From the NCBI GenBank assembly GCA_031283825.1, contig JAITAZ010000546.1, positions 1 to 6,641 of the forward strand: a stretch of DNA of 6,641 bases, read 5' to 3'. Each line of letters begins with the position of its first letter. Position 1 is the first letter of the stretch. Below the pieces are notes generated by a model, which saw nothing but the letters and a program-made list of their open reading frames with translations, was not told the origin of the DNA and did not search any database. The translations under genes and the position numbers were made by a program. The stretch is from Planctomycetaceae bacterium (GTDB lineage: Bacteria > Planctomycetota > Planctomycetia > Pirellulales > Thermoguttaceae). Shown one piece after another: positions 1-6,534 of the stretch.

Positions 1-1
1 C

Positions 2-205
2 GAGCTTATTGATCGAATTCAGTTGGCGTGTATTAAATATGGCGAAACTGACAGTTTTTCGTCAGATTGGTTACCCAAGCACGATGAAACTAAACAACTC
101 ATTGACGAATTACTTGCTCTTGAACGACGTGAAAAACTTCGAAAGTGGTTTTTATGTCAAATAAATTTACCTATAAATCAAACTGCCGAGCAGTTTCGTA
201 ATTGA
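2..205 (+). CDS. 3' end of an unrecognised protein (N-terminus lies left of the window)
   Basis: The frame is open from base 2 to a TGA stop at 203-205 and encodes the last 67 residues of a longer protein. A TTG at 23 could be read as a start, but codons upstream of it are open and coding-like (ELIDRIQLAC...), so the gene very probably begins outside the window. The visible piece is hydrophilic, with a likely amphipathic, highly charged helix near its middle (DELLALERREKLRKW) and a short polar tail ending in QFRN. There is no membrane segment and no catalytic motif I recognise. It faces the leftward genes tail to tail across a 329-base gap. I do not recognise the family and assign no function. 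Confidence that this is a real gene end is moderate, based on codon use and the contrast with the AT-rich non-coding DNA after the stop. Confidence 0.55.
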   Translation, partial: ELIDRIQLACIKYGETDSFSSDWLPKHDETKQLIDELLALERREKLRKWFLCQINLPINQTAEQFRN

Positions 206-534
206 GTTGAAATTCAAATAAACGAAGTTTTTCATTAGTGTAGTCTGATTAAATATAAAAGTTTGAAAGTTGTATAATATTTTGTCTGAACTTTTAAAAA
301 TACGAAGTTTGTAAAAATCGCGATCAAACTCAACTTGAATTTTTGTTACGAAAATTCTAAAAACTGTAAATCGAAATTTCAAGTCAAGAGCGAGCAATAT
401 AAAATATATCGTCAAAAAAAACAATAGGGAAATCTCTATTCTTGCAAAAATTTTTAAGTTTTATTTTAAACGCGGAAATTTTTTAGTGAAATACGGAAAA
501 ACCCGCGATTATCCGTGTTTAAAAAGAAGTAATT
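206..534. other. AT-rich gap between convergent genes
   Basis: This gap lies between the tail of the rightward partial gene and the tail of the leftward membrane-protein gene. It is strongly AT-rich with many A and T runs and has no coding-like frame. The 85-codon leftward frame at 167-424 is AT-driven low-complexity sequence that overlaps the real gene end. The only structure I can support is the inverted repeat at 489-520, just after the stop of the membrane-protein gene. Confidence 0.6.
489..520 (-). terminator. Possible terminator hairpin after the membrane-protein gene
   Basis: Bases 489-497 (AAATACGGA) pair with 512-520 (TCCGTGTTT) in a 9-bp stem with one G-T pair and a 14-base loop. 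The stem begins 14 bases after the leftward stop codon. A competing pairing exists between CGCGG at 471-475 and CCGCG at 503-507, so two mutually exclusive folds are possible. No clean run of T follows the stem on the leftward strand, so this is a weak candidate for an intrinsic terminator. Confidence 0.3.
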
Positions 535-1410
535 CTATATTGTAATGTCGCAAAATATAAACAGCATAATTATCGTTACGATAATTATTGCCGCATAAAT
601 TAAAAACGATATAAATAATTTTCTACTTTTCGGCTTATTGCTTGTAAGATTGAAATTTATTATTTTCAAATTTACTACGAAAAGAACCGGAAACGCAATA
701 ATAAAAATCGGCAACCAATTCCACGAACTGATAAATTCAATTTTGTTACTTGCAATCAAAAAACGAGACGTCCAAAATATTAAGCTAGTTGGAATCTCAA
801 TCCAAAAAAATATTGTTGGTATAAAAATTGTAAACATTATAGCAAGTACGATTATGTTACTTCGCCGAAAGATAACAGAAAATGAAAATAATATATTGCC
901 CGTTATTATTGCTATCAACCAAACAATAGGAAAAATAAAAAAAAGATCAAAAGAAATTATTTCCGTAACATATAAAGCAACAACCCAAAAAAACAAAAGA
1001 CAAAACGATTTACACATGTAATACAAGCCAATCTGATATAATCCCCAATAAAAATTTTTTTCATTCATTGCGGAAATAATCAACGGGTCGTACCATTTTA
1101 ATCGCAATGGAATAAACATAAGACTAAACGGTATAATCGTTACAAAAAACCAGAACTGAAACAAAAGAATTATTAAAGTAAAACCAACTAAATCTGTTGA
1201 CGCAAGTCTATCAATAAAACTAAGTATATTTTGTTTTGGAAAGAACAAAGCAATCGCAAACAATAGTCCTAATCCGCCATACAATATCGCGAAATAAATC
1301 CCATGACGCACAAGATTAAATTGTCGTCGAAGTTCCAGTACTAATAGAGGATTTACGCTATCGCCAATCCGCGAAACTAATTTATCAATAAAACTAATTA
1401 CATAACTCAT
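535..1410 (-). CDS. Seven-helix membrane protein, ABC-2 type permease-like
   Basis: The gene encodes 291 residues, ATG to TAG. The protein is very hydrophobic, with likely membrane segments near residues 38-57, 74-100, 124-148, 153-180, 184-204, 231-250 and 264-288. Before the first helix is a short amphipathic stretch with NPLLVLELRRQ at 20-30. This resembles the 'NP-(I/L)-L-V-x-E-x-R' signature that opens many ABC-2 type permeases, especially in Planctomycetota. A charged loop at 101-120 (LRLKWYDPLIISAMNEKNF) follows helix 2, as in those permeases. The family call is therefore inference from one motif plus topology. No ATPase partner is visible: the upstream neighbour is ackA, 125 bp away on the same strand. 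The partner may lie elsewhere or the protein may act alone. There is no clear Shine-Dalgarno sequence before the ATG (CTATTTTAGT precedes it). It could instead be an unrelated polytopic membrane protein. Confidence 0.75.
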   Translation of the reverse strand: MSYVISFIDKLVSRIGDSVNPLLVLELRRQFNLVRHGIYFAILYGGLGLLFAIALFFPKQNILSFIDRLASTDLVGFTLIILLFQFWFFVTIIPFSLMFIPLRLKWYDPLIISAMNEKNFYWGLYQIGLYYMCKSFCLLFFWVVALYVTEIISFDLFFIFPIVWLIAIITGNILFSFSVIFRRSNIIVLAIMFTIFIPTIFFWIEIPTSLIFWTSRFLIASNKIEFISSWNWLPIFIIAFPVLFVVNLKIINFNLTSNKPKSRKLFISFLIYAAIIIVTIIMLFIFCDITI

Positions 1411-1479
1411 ACTAAAATAGGAACAAAAGAGACAACATGGTTTAGAGTCTGGTAGAAAAGCCTAACATCCCAAAAGGAC

Positions 1480-1505
1480 TGATAAAATATTTCGTCGAAA
1501 TATCA
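1480..1505. repeat. Palindrome between ackA and the membrane-protein gene
   Basis: Bases 1487-1494 (ATATTTCG) and 1496-1503 (CGAAATAT) form a perfect 8-bp inverted repeat around a single T. An overlapping outer pair, TGATA at 1480-1484 and TATCA at 1501-1505, extends the symmetry with a register shift. It lies about 30 bases after the ackA stop and about 70 bases before the next start. It could be a weak AT-rich terminator or attenuator, or an operator for the membrane-protein gene. The near-zero spacer fits a protein-binding site at least as well as an RNA hairpin. Confidence 0.45.
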
Positions 1506-1535
1506 CAAAAATACTAATCAAAAAAACGCTACGAA

Positions 1536-2747
1536 CTAAACGCTAGGCAAACTTTTTACATTTTCTTTTAATTTTTCTACGCATTGACGAGCTACAATGA
1601 TTTCTTCATTGGTCGGAACTATCCATATTTGAGTCGGACTCCCTTCAGCATGAATCGATGATTCCTTGCCGCTCGATTGCTTGTTCTTTTCTTGGTCTAA
1701 AATAATTCCAAGAGAATCTAAATTCGCAACTATCATCTCTCTGATCTCTACATTATTCTCGCCAATTCCTCCTGTAAAAACTAAAACATCAGCGCCGCCA
1801 AGCTCCACAAGATAACCGCCAAGATACAACCTAATATAACCAACAAGAGTCTCTACCGCTAACTTCGCACGCTCATTGCCTTTACTCGACGCATTCATTA
1901 CATCGCGTAAATCCGCGCCAACTCCGCTCAATCCCAATAAACCACTTTGAGTCGCAAGAATTTTCAATACCTCCTCCTGAGACTTCGATAACTTCCGCAT
2001 CAAATACGGAATAACAAACGGATCAAAATCACCGCACCTGTTACCATGAAATAATCCCGTCTGCGGACTCGTCCCCATACTCGCCGCAACACTCCTGCCA
2101 GAATTTATCGCACACAACGAACTCGAACCACCCAAATGCATCGATATTATTCTCAAATCCTGACGATTAAAAATCTGCGATACCCGCGTCGAAATATACC
2201 GATGAGACGCGCCATGAAAACCATAACGAATAACGTCATACCGCTCCGCCCACTCAAACGGAACGCCATAATATCGATTACGAGGAGGAATCGTCTTGTG
2301 AAAATCCGTCTCAAACGCCGCGATAAGAGGTATGTCGGGCAATCGCTCAGAAATATTACGCATCGACTTAATATAAGGAGGATTATGCGCCGGAAGCAAA
2401 TTGTTAAACTCTTCCATCGCATCAAGCAAACTCGCATCCACAAACTGAACCCCAGAAATCCCAGCAGCATGAACCGCCTTAAATCCTATCGCAGAAATCT
2501 CATCAACACTACGCAATATCCCCGTCTCCAACGACGTCAATTGATCAAGACATTGACGCACCGCAACCGCATGATCCTTCACGCAAACCTCGCGAGAATA
2601 CCTCGTCCCGCCAGACTCCACCGTACAAGGACTCAACGCCTCGCCAATCCGCTCAACCCTGCCGCGAGCTAACACAACCTCAGTATCCATGTCAAAAAGC
2701 GAATACTTAAAACTCGTAGAACCAATATTAGCAACAAGTATTTTCAT
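1536..2747 (-). CDS. ackA: Acetate kinase family protein, divergent
   Basis: Acetate kinases (ASKHA fold, cytoplasmic) interconvert acetyl phosphate plus ADP with acetate plus ATP. The 403-residue length is normal. Conserved landmarks are N7, S10, S12 and K14 in NIGSTSFK; HNPP at 121-124; YGFHG at 175-179 with H178; HLG at 204-206; R237 in NRCGDFD; GIGEN at 327-331; and TNEE at 379-382. By alignment to the Methanosarcina thermophila enzyme, three active-site positions differ: K90 replaces R91, E146 replaces D148, and G207 replaces N211 (HLGGSSS rather than HLGNGSS). These changes resemble what I recall of a planctomycete acetate/propionate-kinase branch, so substrate preference is open: acetate, propionate or another short acyl group. 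No phosphotransacetylase lies nearby. The ATG is supported by a GGAGA seven bases upstream and by the canonical N-terminus. Coding-strand bases are strongly G-rich in the 5' part, unlike gyrA. Confidence 0.9.
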   Translation of the reverse strand: MKILVANIGSTSFKYSLFDMDTEVVLARGRVERIGEALSPCTVESGGTRYSREVCVKDHAVAVRQCLDQLTSLETGILRSVDEISAIGFKAVHAAGISGVQFVDASLLDAMEEFNNLLPAHNPPYIKSMRNISERLPDIPLIAAFETDFHKTIPPRNRYYGVPFEWAERYDVIRYGFHGASHRYISTRVSQIFNRQDLRIISMHLGGSSSLCAINSGRSVAASMGTSPQTGLFHGNRCGDFDPFVIPYLMRKLSKSQEEVLKILATQSGLLGLSGVGADLRDVMNASSKGNERAKLAVETLVGYIRLYLGGYLVELGGADVLVFTGGIGENNVEIREMIVANLDSLGIILDQEKNKQSSGKESSIHAEGSPTQIWIVPTNEEIIVARQCVEKLKENVKSLPSV

Positions 2748-2754
2748 ATTTTTA

Positions 2755-2759
2755 TCTCC
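2755..2759 (-). promoter_or_regulatory. Shine-Dalgarno site of ackA
   Basis: On the leftward strand GGAGA is followed by seven bases (TAAAAAT) and then the ATG at 2747. This is the only clear Shine-Dalgarno sequence before the three leftward genes and it fixes the ackA start. Confidence 0.7.
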
Positions 2760-2768
2760 GGTTTTTTA

Positions 2769-2918
2769 TAATATATCTGTTGGAATTTTTGTTTTATACT
2801 TTATTTTAAAAGAACATTGGGGACTTATGGGACATTGGAGACGCTCTAGCTTAAAATTGAGGATTAAAGACTCAATAAATAAAACAAATATAGTAATATA
2901 TCAGCGGAATTTTTTGTA
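2769..2918. repeat. Two TAATATATC-type repeats bracketing a 100-base segment
   Basis: Copy 1 (2769-2791) begins TAATATATCTGTTGGAA and continues in T. Copy 2 (2894-2916) begins TAATATATCAGCGGAA and also continues in T before a G. They align over about 23 bases with a one-base shift and two or three mismatches. They are in the same orientation and flank the degenerate GGGGAC array at 2810-2845. Read leftward, copy 1 lies 22-44 bases before the ackA start and supplies an AT-rich -10-like TATATT, so it may overlap the ackA promoter. A third copy lies upstream of gyrA at 5904-5920. Confidence 0.5.
2810..2845 (+). repeat. Degenerate 9-bp GGGGAC tandem repeat, four units
   Basis: The units are AAGAACATT, GGGGACTTA, TGGGACATT and GGAGACGCT, each nine bases. 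They share period, order of spacer words and the terminal CGCT with the cleaner array at 6595-6641, and run in the same orientation. This looks like a decayed copy of the same element. From memory, tandem GGGGACA-type blocks often flank IS200-like (REP-associated tyrosine) transposase genes, but none is visible here. Confidence 0.6.
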
Positions 2919-3016
2919 ACGATATTTCCTCGAATTATGCTTTCCTAATTTTCTGCAATTTTTCTGCGTTTAAATTTGATAAAAATTTCTAACGTGCAAT
3001 ATTATTCAGTTGTCAA

Positions 3017-5842
3017 CTATTGTTCGTCGTCTTTTGGGATTCGTTTAACTGCGACTAAAGAGTCGTCTTCTTCAAGATTCATTAACCGCACGCCTTGTGT
3101 GTTGCGACCCATTACTCTGACATCCGAAACGGCAATACGCTGAATCTGACCTTTTGCCGTTATCATCATTACTTCGTCGTCGTCTTTCACAAGACACGTT
3201 CCAATGACTAATCCGTTTCTTGTTGTCGTTTTGATGTCTTTCAATCCTAATCCGCCGCGATGTTTTGTTCGATAACATAAATTCGAATTAACGTCGTCTT
3301 CTCCACCCGAATCTGCCGATCCCTCAACCGTCTCGTCAGAGTTGTCTGAATCTTCAGCGTTTTCAGCGTTTTCGGATTTTTCTGTTTTTTCAGCTTTCTC
3401 TGCCGTTGTTTTTAATGTCGAATCCGACTCTACATTTGATTCTGTTTCGTCGTCTGAAATTTCTACATTATCTGTTATGTTGTCGTCGTCTTCCTCGATA
3501 GGAGTTTGTTCGACTTCAACTGAACCGTTTGGTCCAATCGGAGTCCTTTTGCCGTAACCGTTCGCGCAAGCTGTTAGTAGAGTCATGTCAGTTTCAGCAA
3601 CAACTAAACCTACCGCGACGTCTTCTCCTCGTAATCTTACGCCTTTCACTCCGCTTGCCGTCCGTCCCATTGATCTAACGTCCGTGTGTCTAAACCGAAT
3701 CGCGTTGCCGCTCGCCGTTGACATAATTAACTCATTGCCCGGTCCAACCACAGTTACGCCTATTAATTCGTCGCCGTCTCTCAACTTAATTGCAATCAAT
3801 CCGCCTTTAAGAGGACGACCATACGCCGATAATTTCGTCTTCTTTACTAATCCGTTTTTCGTTCCCATAACTAAATAGTGATCCGCCTCGTTGAAATCTT
3901 TAATCGCTAAACAATCCGCGACTTTCTCGCCGTCAGATAAATTCAGCAAATTCACAATCGCCCTGCCTTTTGAGGTCGGCGGAAGTTCGGGGATTCCGTA
4001 AACTTTATGCCAATATACCTTGCCAAAATTAGTAAAGAATAATAAATAATTATGAGTCGTAGTAACAAAAAGATGCTCAATCGGGTCTTCGTCTGCAACC
4101 TTCGCGCCGATTCGCCCTTTGCCGCCGCGCTTTTGCGCTCGATAAGTCGAAACCGGCGTCCGCTTGATATATCCGTCCTGCGAAATCGACACTACCATTG
4201 TCTCTTCTTCGATCAAGTCTTCGATATCCATATCGACAGCTTCGTTGCCGGTAATATCAGTTCGCCGCTTATCTCCGAACTTGGTTTTTATCTGATGTAA
4301 ATCATCTCTGATAATGTCGCGTATTAGTTTCTCGTCGGCAAGAATTTCAGCATAGCCGTTTATTTCTTTTAGCAACTCGCGATATTCTTCGCCCAATTTT
4401 TCTTGCTCAAGATTCACCAAATGACCTAATGTCATTCGTAAAATTGCGTCGGCTTGAACCGGCGTAAGCGTGTAATTTTCGTTTATGCCTCTTTCGCTTT
4501 GAAAAATATTAAATCCGTCGTCTCCCAGAGCGCGTTGCAGCATCGCCGCCGGACACACAATTAACATCAACCGCTGCTTCGCCTCAAATTGAGTTGACGA
4601 CGTTCTAATCGTGCGTATAACTTCGTCGATATTTGCATGAGCAATAATTAGTCCTTCGACCGTGTGCTTCCGCTTTTTCGCCCGCGCGAGCAAAAATTGA
4701 GTCCGACGCCGAATGACAGAAATTCGATGTCGAATAAATTCCTCTATTAGTTCTTTAAATGTCAAAACTCGCGGTTTGCCTTCGACCAACGCTAACAAAA
4801 TAATCGAAAACGAATCTTGCAACGGCGTAAATTGATAAAGCTGATTAAGCACGACTTCAGGATCAGCGTCGCGTTTCAGTTCGATAATCAACCTGACCGG
4901 TTCTTTGAGATCGGATTCGTTGCGTACTTCGGCGATTCCCGTAATTTTGCCCTCGTTAGCGACTTCCTCAATTTTCTTTTCGACATTATCTCTAACTTGC
5001 TGATACGGAATCTCAGAAATTATAATCCGCGAGCGTTTGCCGGTTTCTTCGATTGTTGTTCTTGCTCTTAAAACGATATTTCCGCGTCCGGTTAAGTATC
5101 CTTTTTGGACTCCGCTTCGTCCGCATATAATTCCGCCGGTTGGAAAATCTGGACCCGGGCAAATTTCTAATAGTTTAATCGGAGAGATATCTGGGTTATC
5201 GAGAACGGCGATTGTTGCGTCGCAAATTTCACCAACATTATGAGGAGGAATACTTGTCGCCATTCCGACTGCAATTCCGTTTGAGCCGTTGACGAGCAAG
5301 TTTGGAAATCTCGACGGCAATACAGTTGGCTCGGTGCGTTGTTCGTCGTAAGTTGGAATGAAATCGACTGTGTTGAGATTTAAGTCGTCGAGCATCATTG
5401 CGGCGACAGTTGACAATCGAGCTTCGGTGTATCTCATTGCCGCTGGGGGCAAACCGGCGATTGATCCGAAGTTGCCTTGTTTATCGATTAAGACTTTGCG
5501 GACATTCCATTCTTGTGCCATTCGGACGAGAGTTGGGTAAATTACGACGTCTCCGTGAGGGTGATAATTTCCCATAGTTTCGCCGCATATTTTCGCGCAT
5601 TTTGTACGGCTTGCTCCGGGCGAAAGATTGAGATCATTCATTGCGACTAGAATACGACGTTGCGAAGGCTTCAGACCATCGCGAGCATCAGGAATTGCGC
5701 GGCTGACTATTACGCTCATTGCGTAAGTCAGATAACTATTTTTGATTTCATCTTCGATAGGAAGTTGAATCAGTTTTGTTCCTTCGTTTTCGAACGGATT
5801 AGAAAACAGCGATCCTTCCGATGGAATATTTGTATCAGACAT
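3017..5842 (-). CDS. gyrA: DNA gyrase subunit A with an acidic insert in its C-terminal pinwheel
   Basis: GyrA cuts and rejoins DNA within the GyrA2GyrB2 enzyme, which introduces negative supercoils. The protein has 941 residues, longer than the usual 800-880. The breakage-reunion core spans about 30-540, with the active-site tyrosine Y138 in AAMRYTE and HPHGD at 94-98. The pinwheel domain (about 545-941) has a GyrA box QKRGGKG at 570-576, which marks gyrase rather than topoisomerase IV. Blade 5 reads GYGKRTPI (762-769), is interrupted by a low-complexity acidic stretch to about 855, then resumes [11 protein letters not shown] (856-866). The positions of E. coli S83 and D87 are V99 and P103. 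The start is firm: it is the first ATG after an in-frame TAA 12 bases upstream. There is no Shine-Dalgarno sequence. A weak promoter may lie at 5870-5898. No gyrB is adjacent and I see no convincing terminator after the stop. Confidence 0.97.
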   Translation of the reverse strand: MSDTNIPSEGSLFSNPFENEGTKLIQLPIEDEIKNSYLTYAMSVIVSRAIPDARDGLKPSQRRILVAMNDLNLSPGASRTKCAKICGETMGNYHPHGDVVIYPTLVRMAQEWNVRKVLIDKQGNFGSIAGLPPAAMRYTEARLSTVAAMMLDDLNLNTVDFIPTYDEQRTEPTVLPSRFPNLLVNGSNGIAVGMATSIPPHNVGEICDATIAVLDNPDISPIKLLEICPGPDFPTGGIICGRSGVQKGYLTGRGNIVLRARTTIEETGKRSRIIISEIPYQQVRDNVEKKIEEVANEGKITGIAEVRNESDLKEPVRLIIELKRDADPEVVLNQLYQFTPLQDSFSIILLALVEGKPRVLTFKELIEEFIRHRISVIRRRTQFLLARAKKRKHTVEGLIIAHANIDEVIRTIRTSSTQFEAKQRLMLIVCPAAMLQRALGDDGFNIFQSERGINENYTLTPVQADAILRMTLGHLVNLEQEKLGEEYRELLKEINGYAEILADEKLIRDIIRDDLHQIKTKFGDKRRTDITGNEAVDMDIEDLIEEETMVVSISQDGYIKRTPVSTYRAQKRGGKGRIGAKVADEDPIEHLFVTTTHNYLLFFTNFGKVYWHKVYGIPELPPTSKGRAIVNLLNLSDGEKVADCLAIKDFNEADHYLVMGTKNGLVKKTKLSAYGRPLKGGLIAIKLRDGDELIGVTVVGPGNELIMSTASGNAIRFRHTDVRSMGRTASGVKGVRLRGEDVAVGLVVAETDMTLLTACANGYGKRTPIGPNGSVEVEQTPIEEDDDNITDNVEISDDETESNVESDSTLKTTAEKAEKTEKSENAENAEDSDNSDETVEGSADSGGEDDVNSNLCYRTKHRGGLGLKDIKTTTRNGLVIGTCLVKDDDEVMMITAKGQIQRIAVSDVRVMGRNTQGVRLMNLEEDDSLVAVKRIPKDDEQ
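3353..3406 (-). repeat. Imperfect 9-bp tandem repeat inside gyrA
   Basis: Six consecutive 9-base units on the plus strand start TTCAGCGTT, TTCAGCGTT, TTCGGATTT, TTCTGTTTT, TTCAGCTTT and CTCTGCCGT. In the leftward gyrA frame they encode a three-residue pattern based on E-K/N-A/S/T (residues 813-830) in the acidic insert. The array suggests that this linker grew by slippage. Confidence 0.65.
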
Positions 5843-5869
5843 AATAAAATAATGTTAATGAATATCTAA

Positions 5870-5898
5870 TGTATAAATTTTGAAATTTAAGTTTGAAA
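5870..5898 (-). promoter_or_regulatory. Weak candidate promoter for gyrA
   Basis: Read leftward, TTTCAA (5898-5893) is followed by a 17-base spacer and TATACA (5875-5870), about 27 bases before the gyrA ATG. The -10 word matches four of six consensus bases and the -35 word three of six. In DNA this AT-rich, matches of this quality are expected by chance. Confidence 0.25.
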
Positions 5899-5903
5899 TT
5901 TTT

Positions 5904-5920
5904 GTAATATATCAGTGGAA
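5904..5920. repeat. GTAATATATCAG motif upstream of gyrA
   Basis: GTAATATATCAGTGGAA is nearly the same as the copy at 2893-2909 (GTAATATATCAGCGGAA), with one mismatch in 17. Both are in the same orientation and preceded or followed by AT-rich sequence. It begins about 62 bases upstream of the gyrA start. Two shorter versions follow at 6344-6352 (GTAATATAT) and 6465-6475 (GTAATATATCA). Confidence 0.55.
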
Positions 5921-5965
5921 AATTGTTTTAATGTTTAGTTTATAACGTGTTTTTTGATTTAGTAT

Positions 5966-5994
5966 CTCATGTTACGCAGTAGTTGTCCGTCAGT
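5966..5994 (+). repeat. 29-base direct repeat, copy A
   Basis: The copy begins CTCATGTTACGCAGTA and ends TTGTCCGTCAGT. It matches copy B at 6412-6440 at 28 of 29 positions (G versus T at the seventeenth base). The two copies are 446 bases apart in the same orientation. Confidence 0.85.
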
Positions 5995-6081
5995 TGCGAT
6001 ATTGTTTTTTTGTAAGCGTTCACGGTTTTAAAATATTGTAACTATTCAGTAGGCGTTTATTGAGCGGGGGTTATTTTACAT

Positions 6082-6163
6082 CGATGGATTATCTAATGGG
6101 CAGCTTAAAAAGCTGAAGACGCTAACTAAAAAAATAAAACTTGAAGCAAGTTTTAATCCATCG
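6082..6163. ncRNA. Possible structured element with a three-way junction
   Basis: A perfect 9-bp stem (6082-6090, CGATGGATT, with 6155-6163, AATCCATCG) encloses two perfect hairpins. One is CAGCTT/AAGCTG at 6101-6106 and 6110-6115 with a 3-base loop. The other is AAAACTTG/CAAGTTTT at 6136-6143 and 6147-6154 with loop AAG. The second hairpin abuts the closing stem with no gap, which favours stacking. Either strand could fold this way. Whether it is transcribed is unknown, and it may instead be a DNA cruciform or hairpin end of a mobile element. Confidence 0.4.
6120..6135 (+). repeat. CGCTAACTAAAAAAA tail repeat, copy A
   Basis: CGCTAAC followed by T, a run of seven A and a T lies five bases after the hairpin at 6101-6115. 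The same tail with eight A occurs at 6535-6551, also downstream of hairpins, although those hairpins have unrelated stem sequences. Confidence 0.6.
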
Positions 6164-6411
6164 CGTTGTGGTAGGCTATAATTCCGTTACTCCTTCGATG
6201 TGTGGGAAATTTTTCTCTTGTGCGTGAACGGTTACGAAAAATTATTACTGAATAGGTTACGTTATTATAACACTTCTCAAAAAATGTACCGCCCCCCCTC
6301 TTGATGAATAATTTCAGACATTATGCTACAGAAAGCAAATTTTGTAATATATGCTTTGAGCGGTAACAAATGGTTGGTTTTTTTCGGTAGAAAATAATGA
6401 CAGATTAAAAA

Positions 6412-6440
6412 CTCATGTTACGCAGTATTTGTCCGTCAGT
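6412..6440 (+). repeat. 29-base direct repeat, copy B
   Basis: This is the second copy of the 5966-5994 repeat. It runs on into AGGCATTTATTGA, and CAGTAGGCATTTATTGA at 6437-6453 matches CAGTAGGCGTTTATTGA at 6047-6063 with one mismatch. In copy A those two modules are separated by about 50 bases of other sequence. Copy B may therefore be the more intact form, or copy A may carry an insertion. Confidence 0.85.
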
Positions 6441-6480
6441 AGGCATTTATTGATCAGATAGGCGGTAATATATCAGGTAG

Positions 6481-6519
6481 GCGACCTTTCGCCGAAAGGT
6501 CGCGTCGGCGTTAGCCGAC
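6481..6519. repeat. Two adjacent strong GC-rich hairpins
   Basis: Hairpin 1 is a perfect 10-bp stem, GCGACCTTTC (6481-6490) with GAAAGGTCGC (6494-6503), and a 3-base loop. Hairpin 2 follows with no gap: GTCGGC (6504-6509) with GCCGAC (6514-6519) and loop GTTA. GTTAGC at 6510-6515 can alternatively pair with GCTAAC at 6536-6541. These are the strongest palindromes in the window and stand out against the AT-rich surroundings. They resemble REP-type palindromes. Confidence 0.75.
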
Positions 6520-6534
6520 TGTAAAGCCGAATTG

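Larger units (their letters stand above)
6038..6260. repeat. Long-range inverted repeat enclosing the hairpin cluster
   Basis: Bases 6038-6051 (GTAACTATTCAGTA) are the inverse of 6246-6260 (TACTGAATAGGTTAC) apart from one extra base; ten consecutive bases (6042-6051 against 6246-6255) are perfect. A further inverted match links 6012-6024 (GTAAGCGTTCACG) to 6223-6235 (CGTGAACGGTTAC) with one mismatch. The two pairs are not nested in simple order, so this is a mosaic rather than one terminal inverted repeat. Confidence 0.5.

Noticed and set aside
167..424. Leftward 85-codon frame in the left gap
   Set aside because: The composition (Phe, Ile, Leu, Lys, Asn) is that of translated AT-rich DNA. 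It overlaps the tail of the rightward gene and no start signal is present.
2136..2672. Long rightward 178-codon frame inside ackA
   Set aside because: It is an Arg-rich antisense shadow produced by the strong base skew of ackA, whose own frame is fully explained by conserved motifs.
2689..2919. Rightward 76-codon frame across the ackA start
   Set aside because: It is antisense to the ackA N-terminus and then runs through the GGGGAC relic. It shows no family resemblance and has no ribosome site.
3001..3019. Inverted repeat AGTTG/CAACT at the gyrA stop as a terminator
   Set aside because: It has only five base pairs, overlaps the stop codon and is not followed by a run of T.
5969..5980. ATGTTACGCAG resembling the class 1 integron attI site
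   Set aside because: The match is about a dozen bases. The surrounding sequence does not follow attI, no integrase is visible, and the same word recurs in the local repeat family.
5966..6440. 29-base direct repeats as a CRISPR array
   Set aside because: There are only two copies, 446 bases apart, with other repeats between them; there are no regular spacers and no cas gene.
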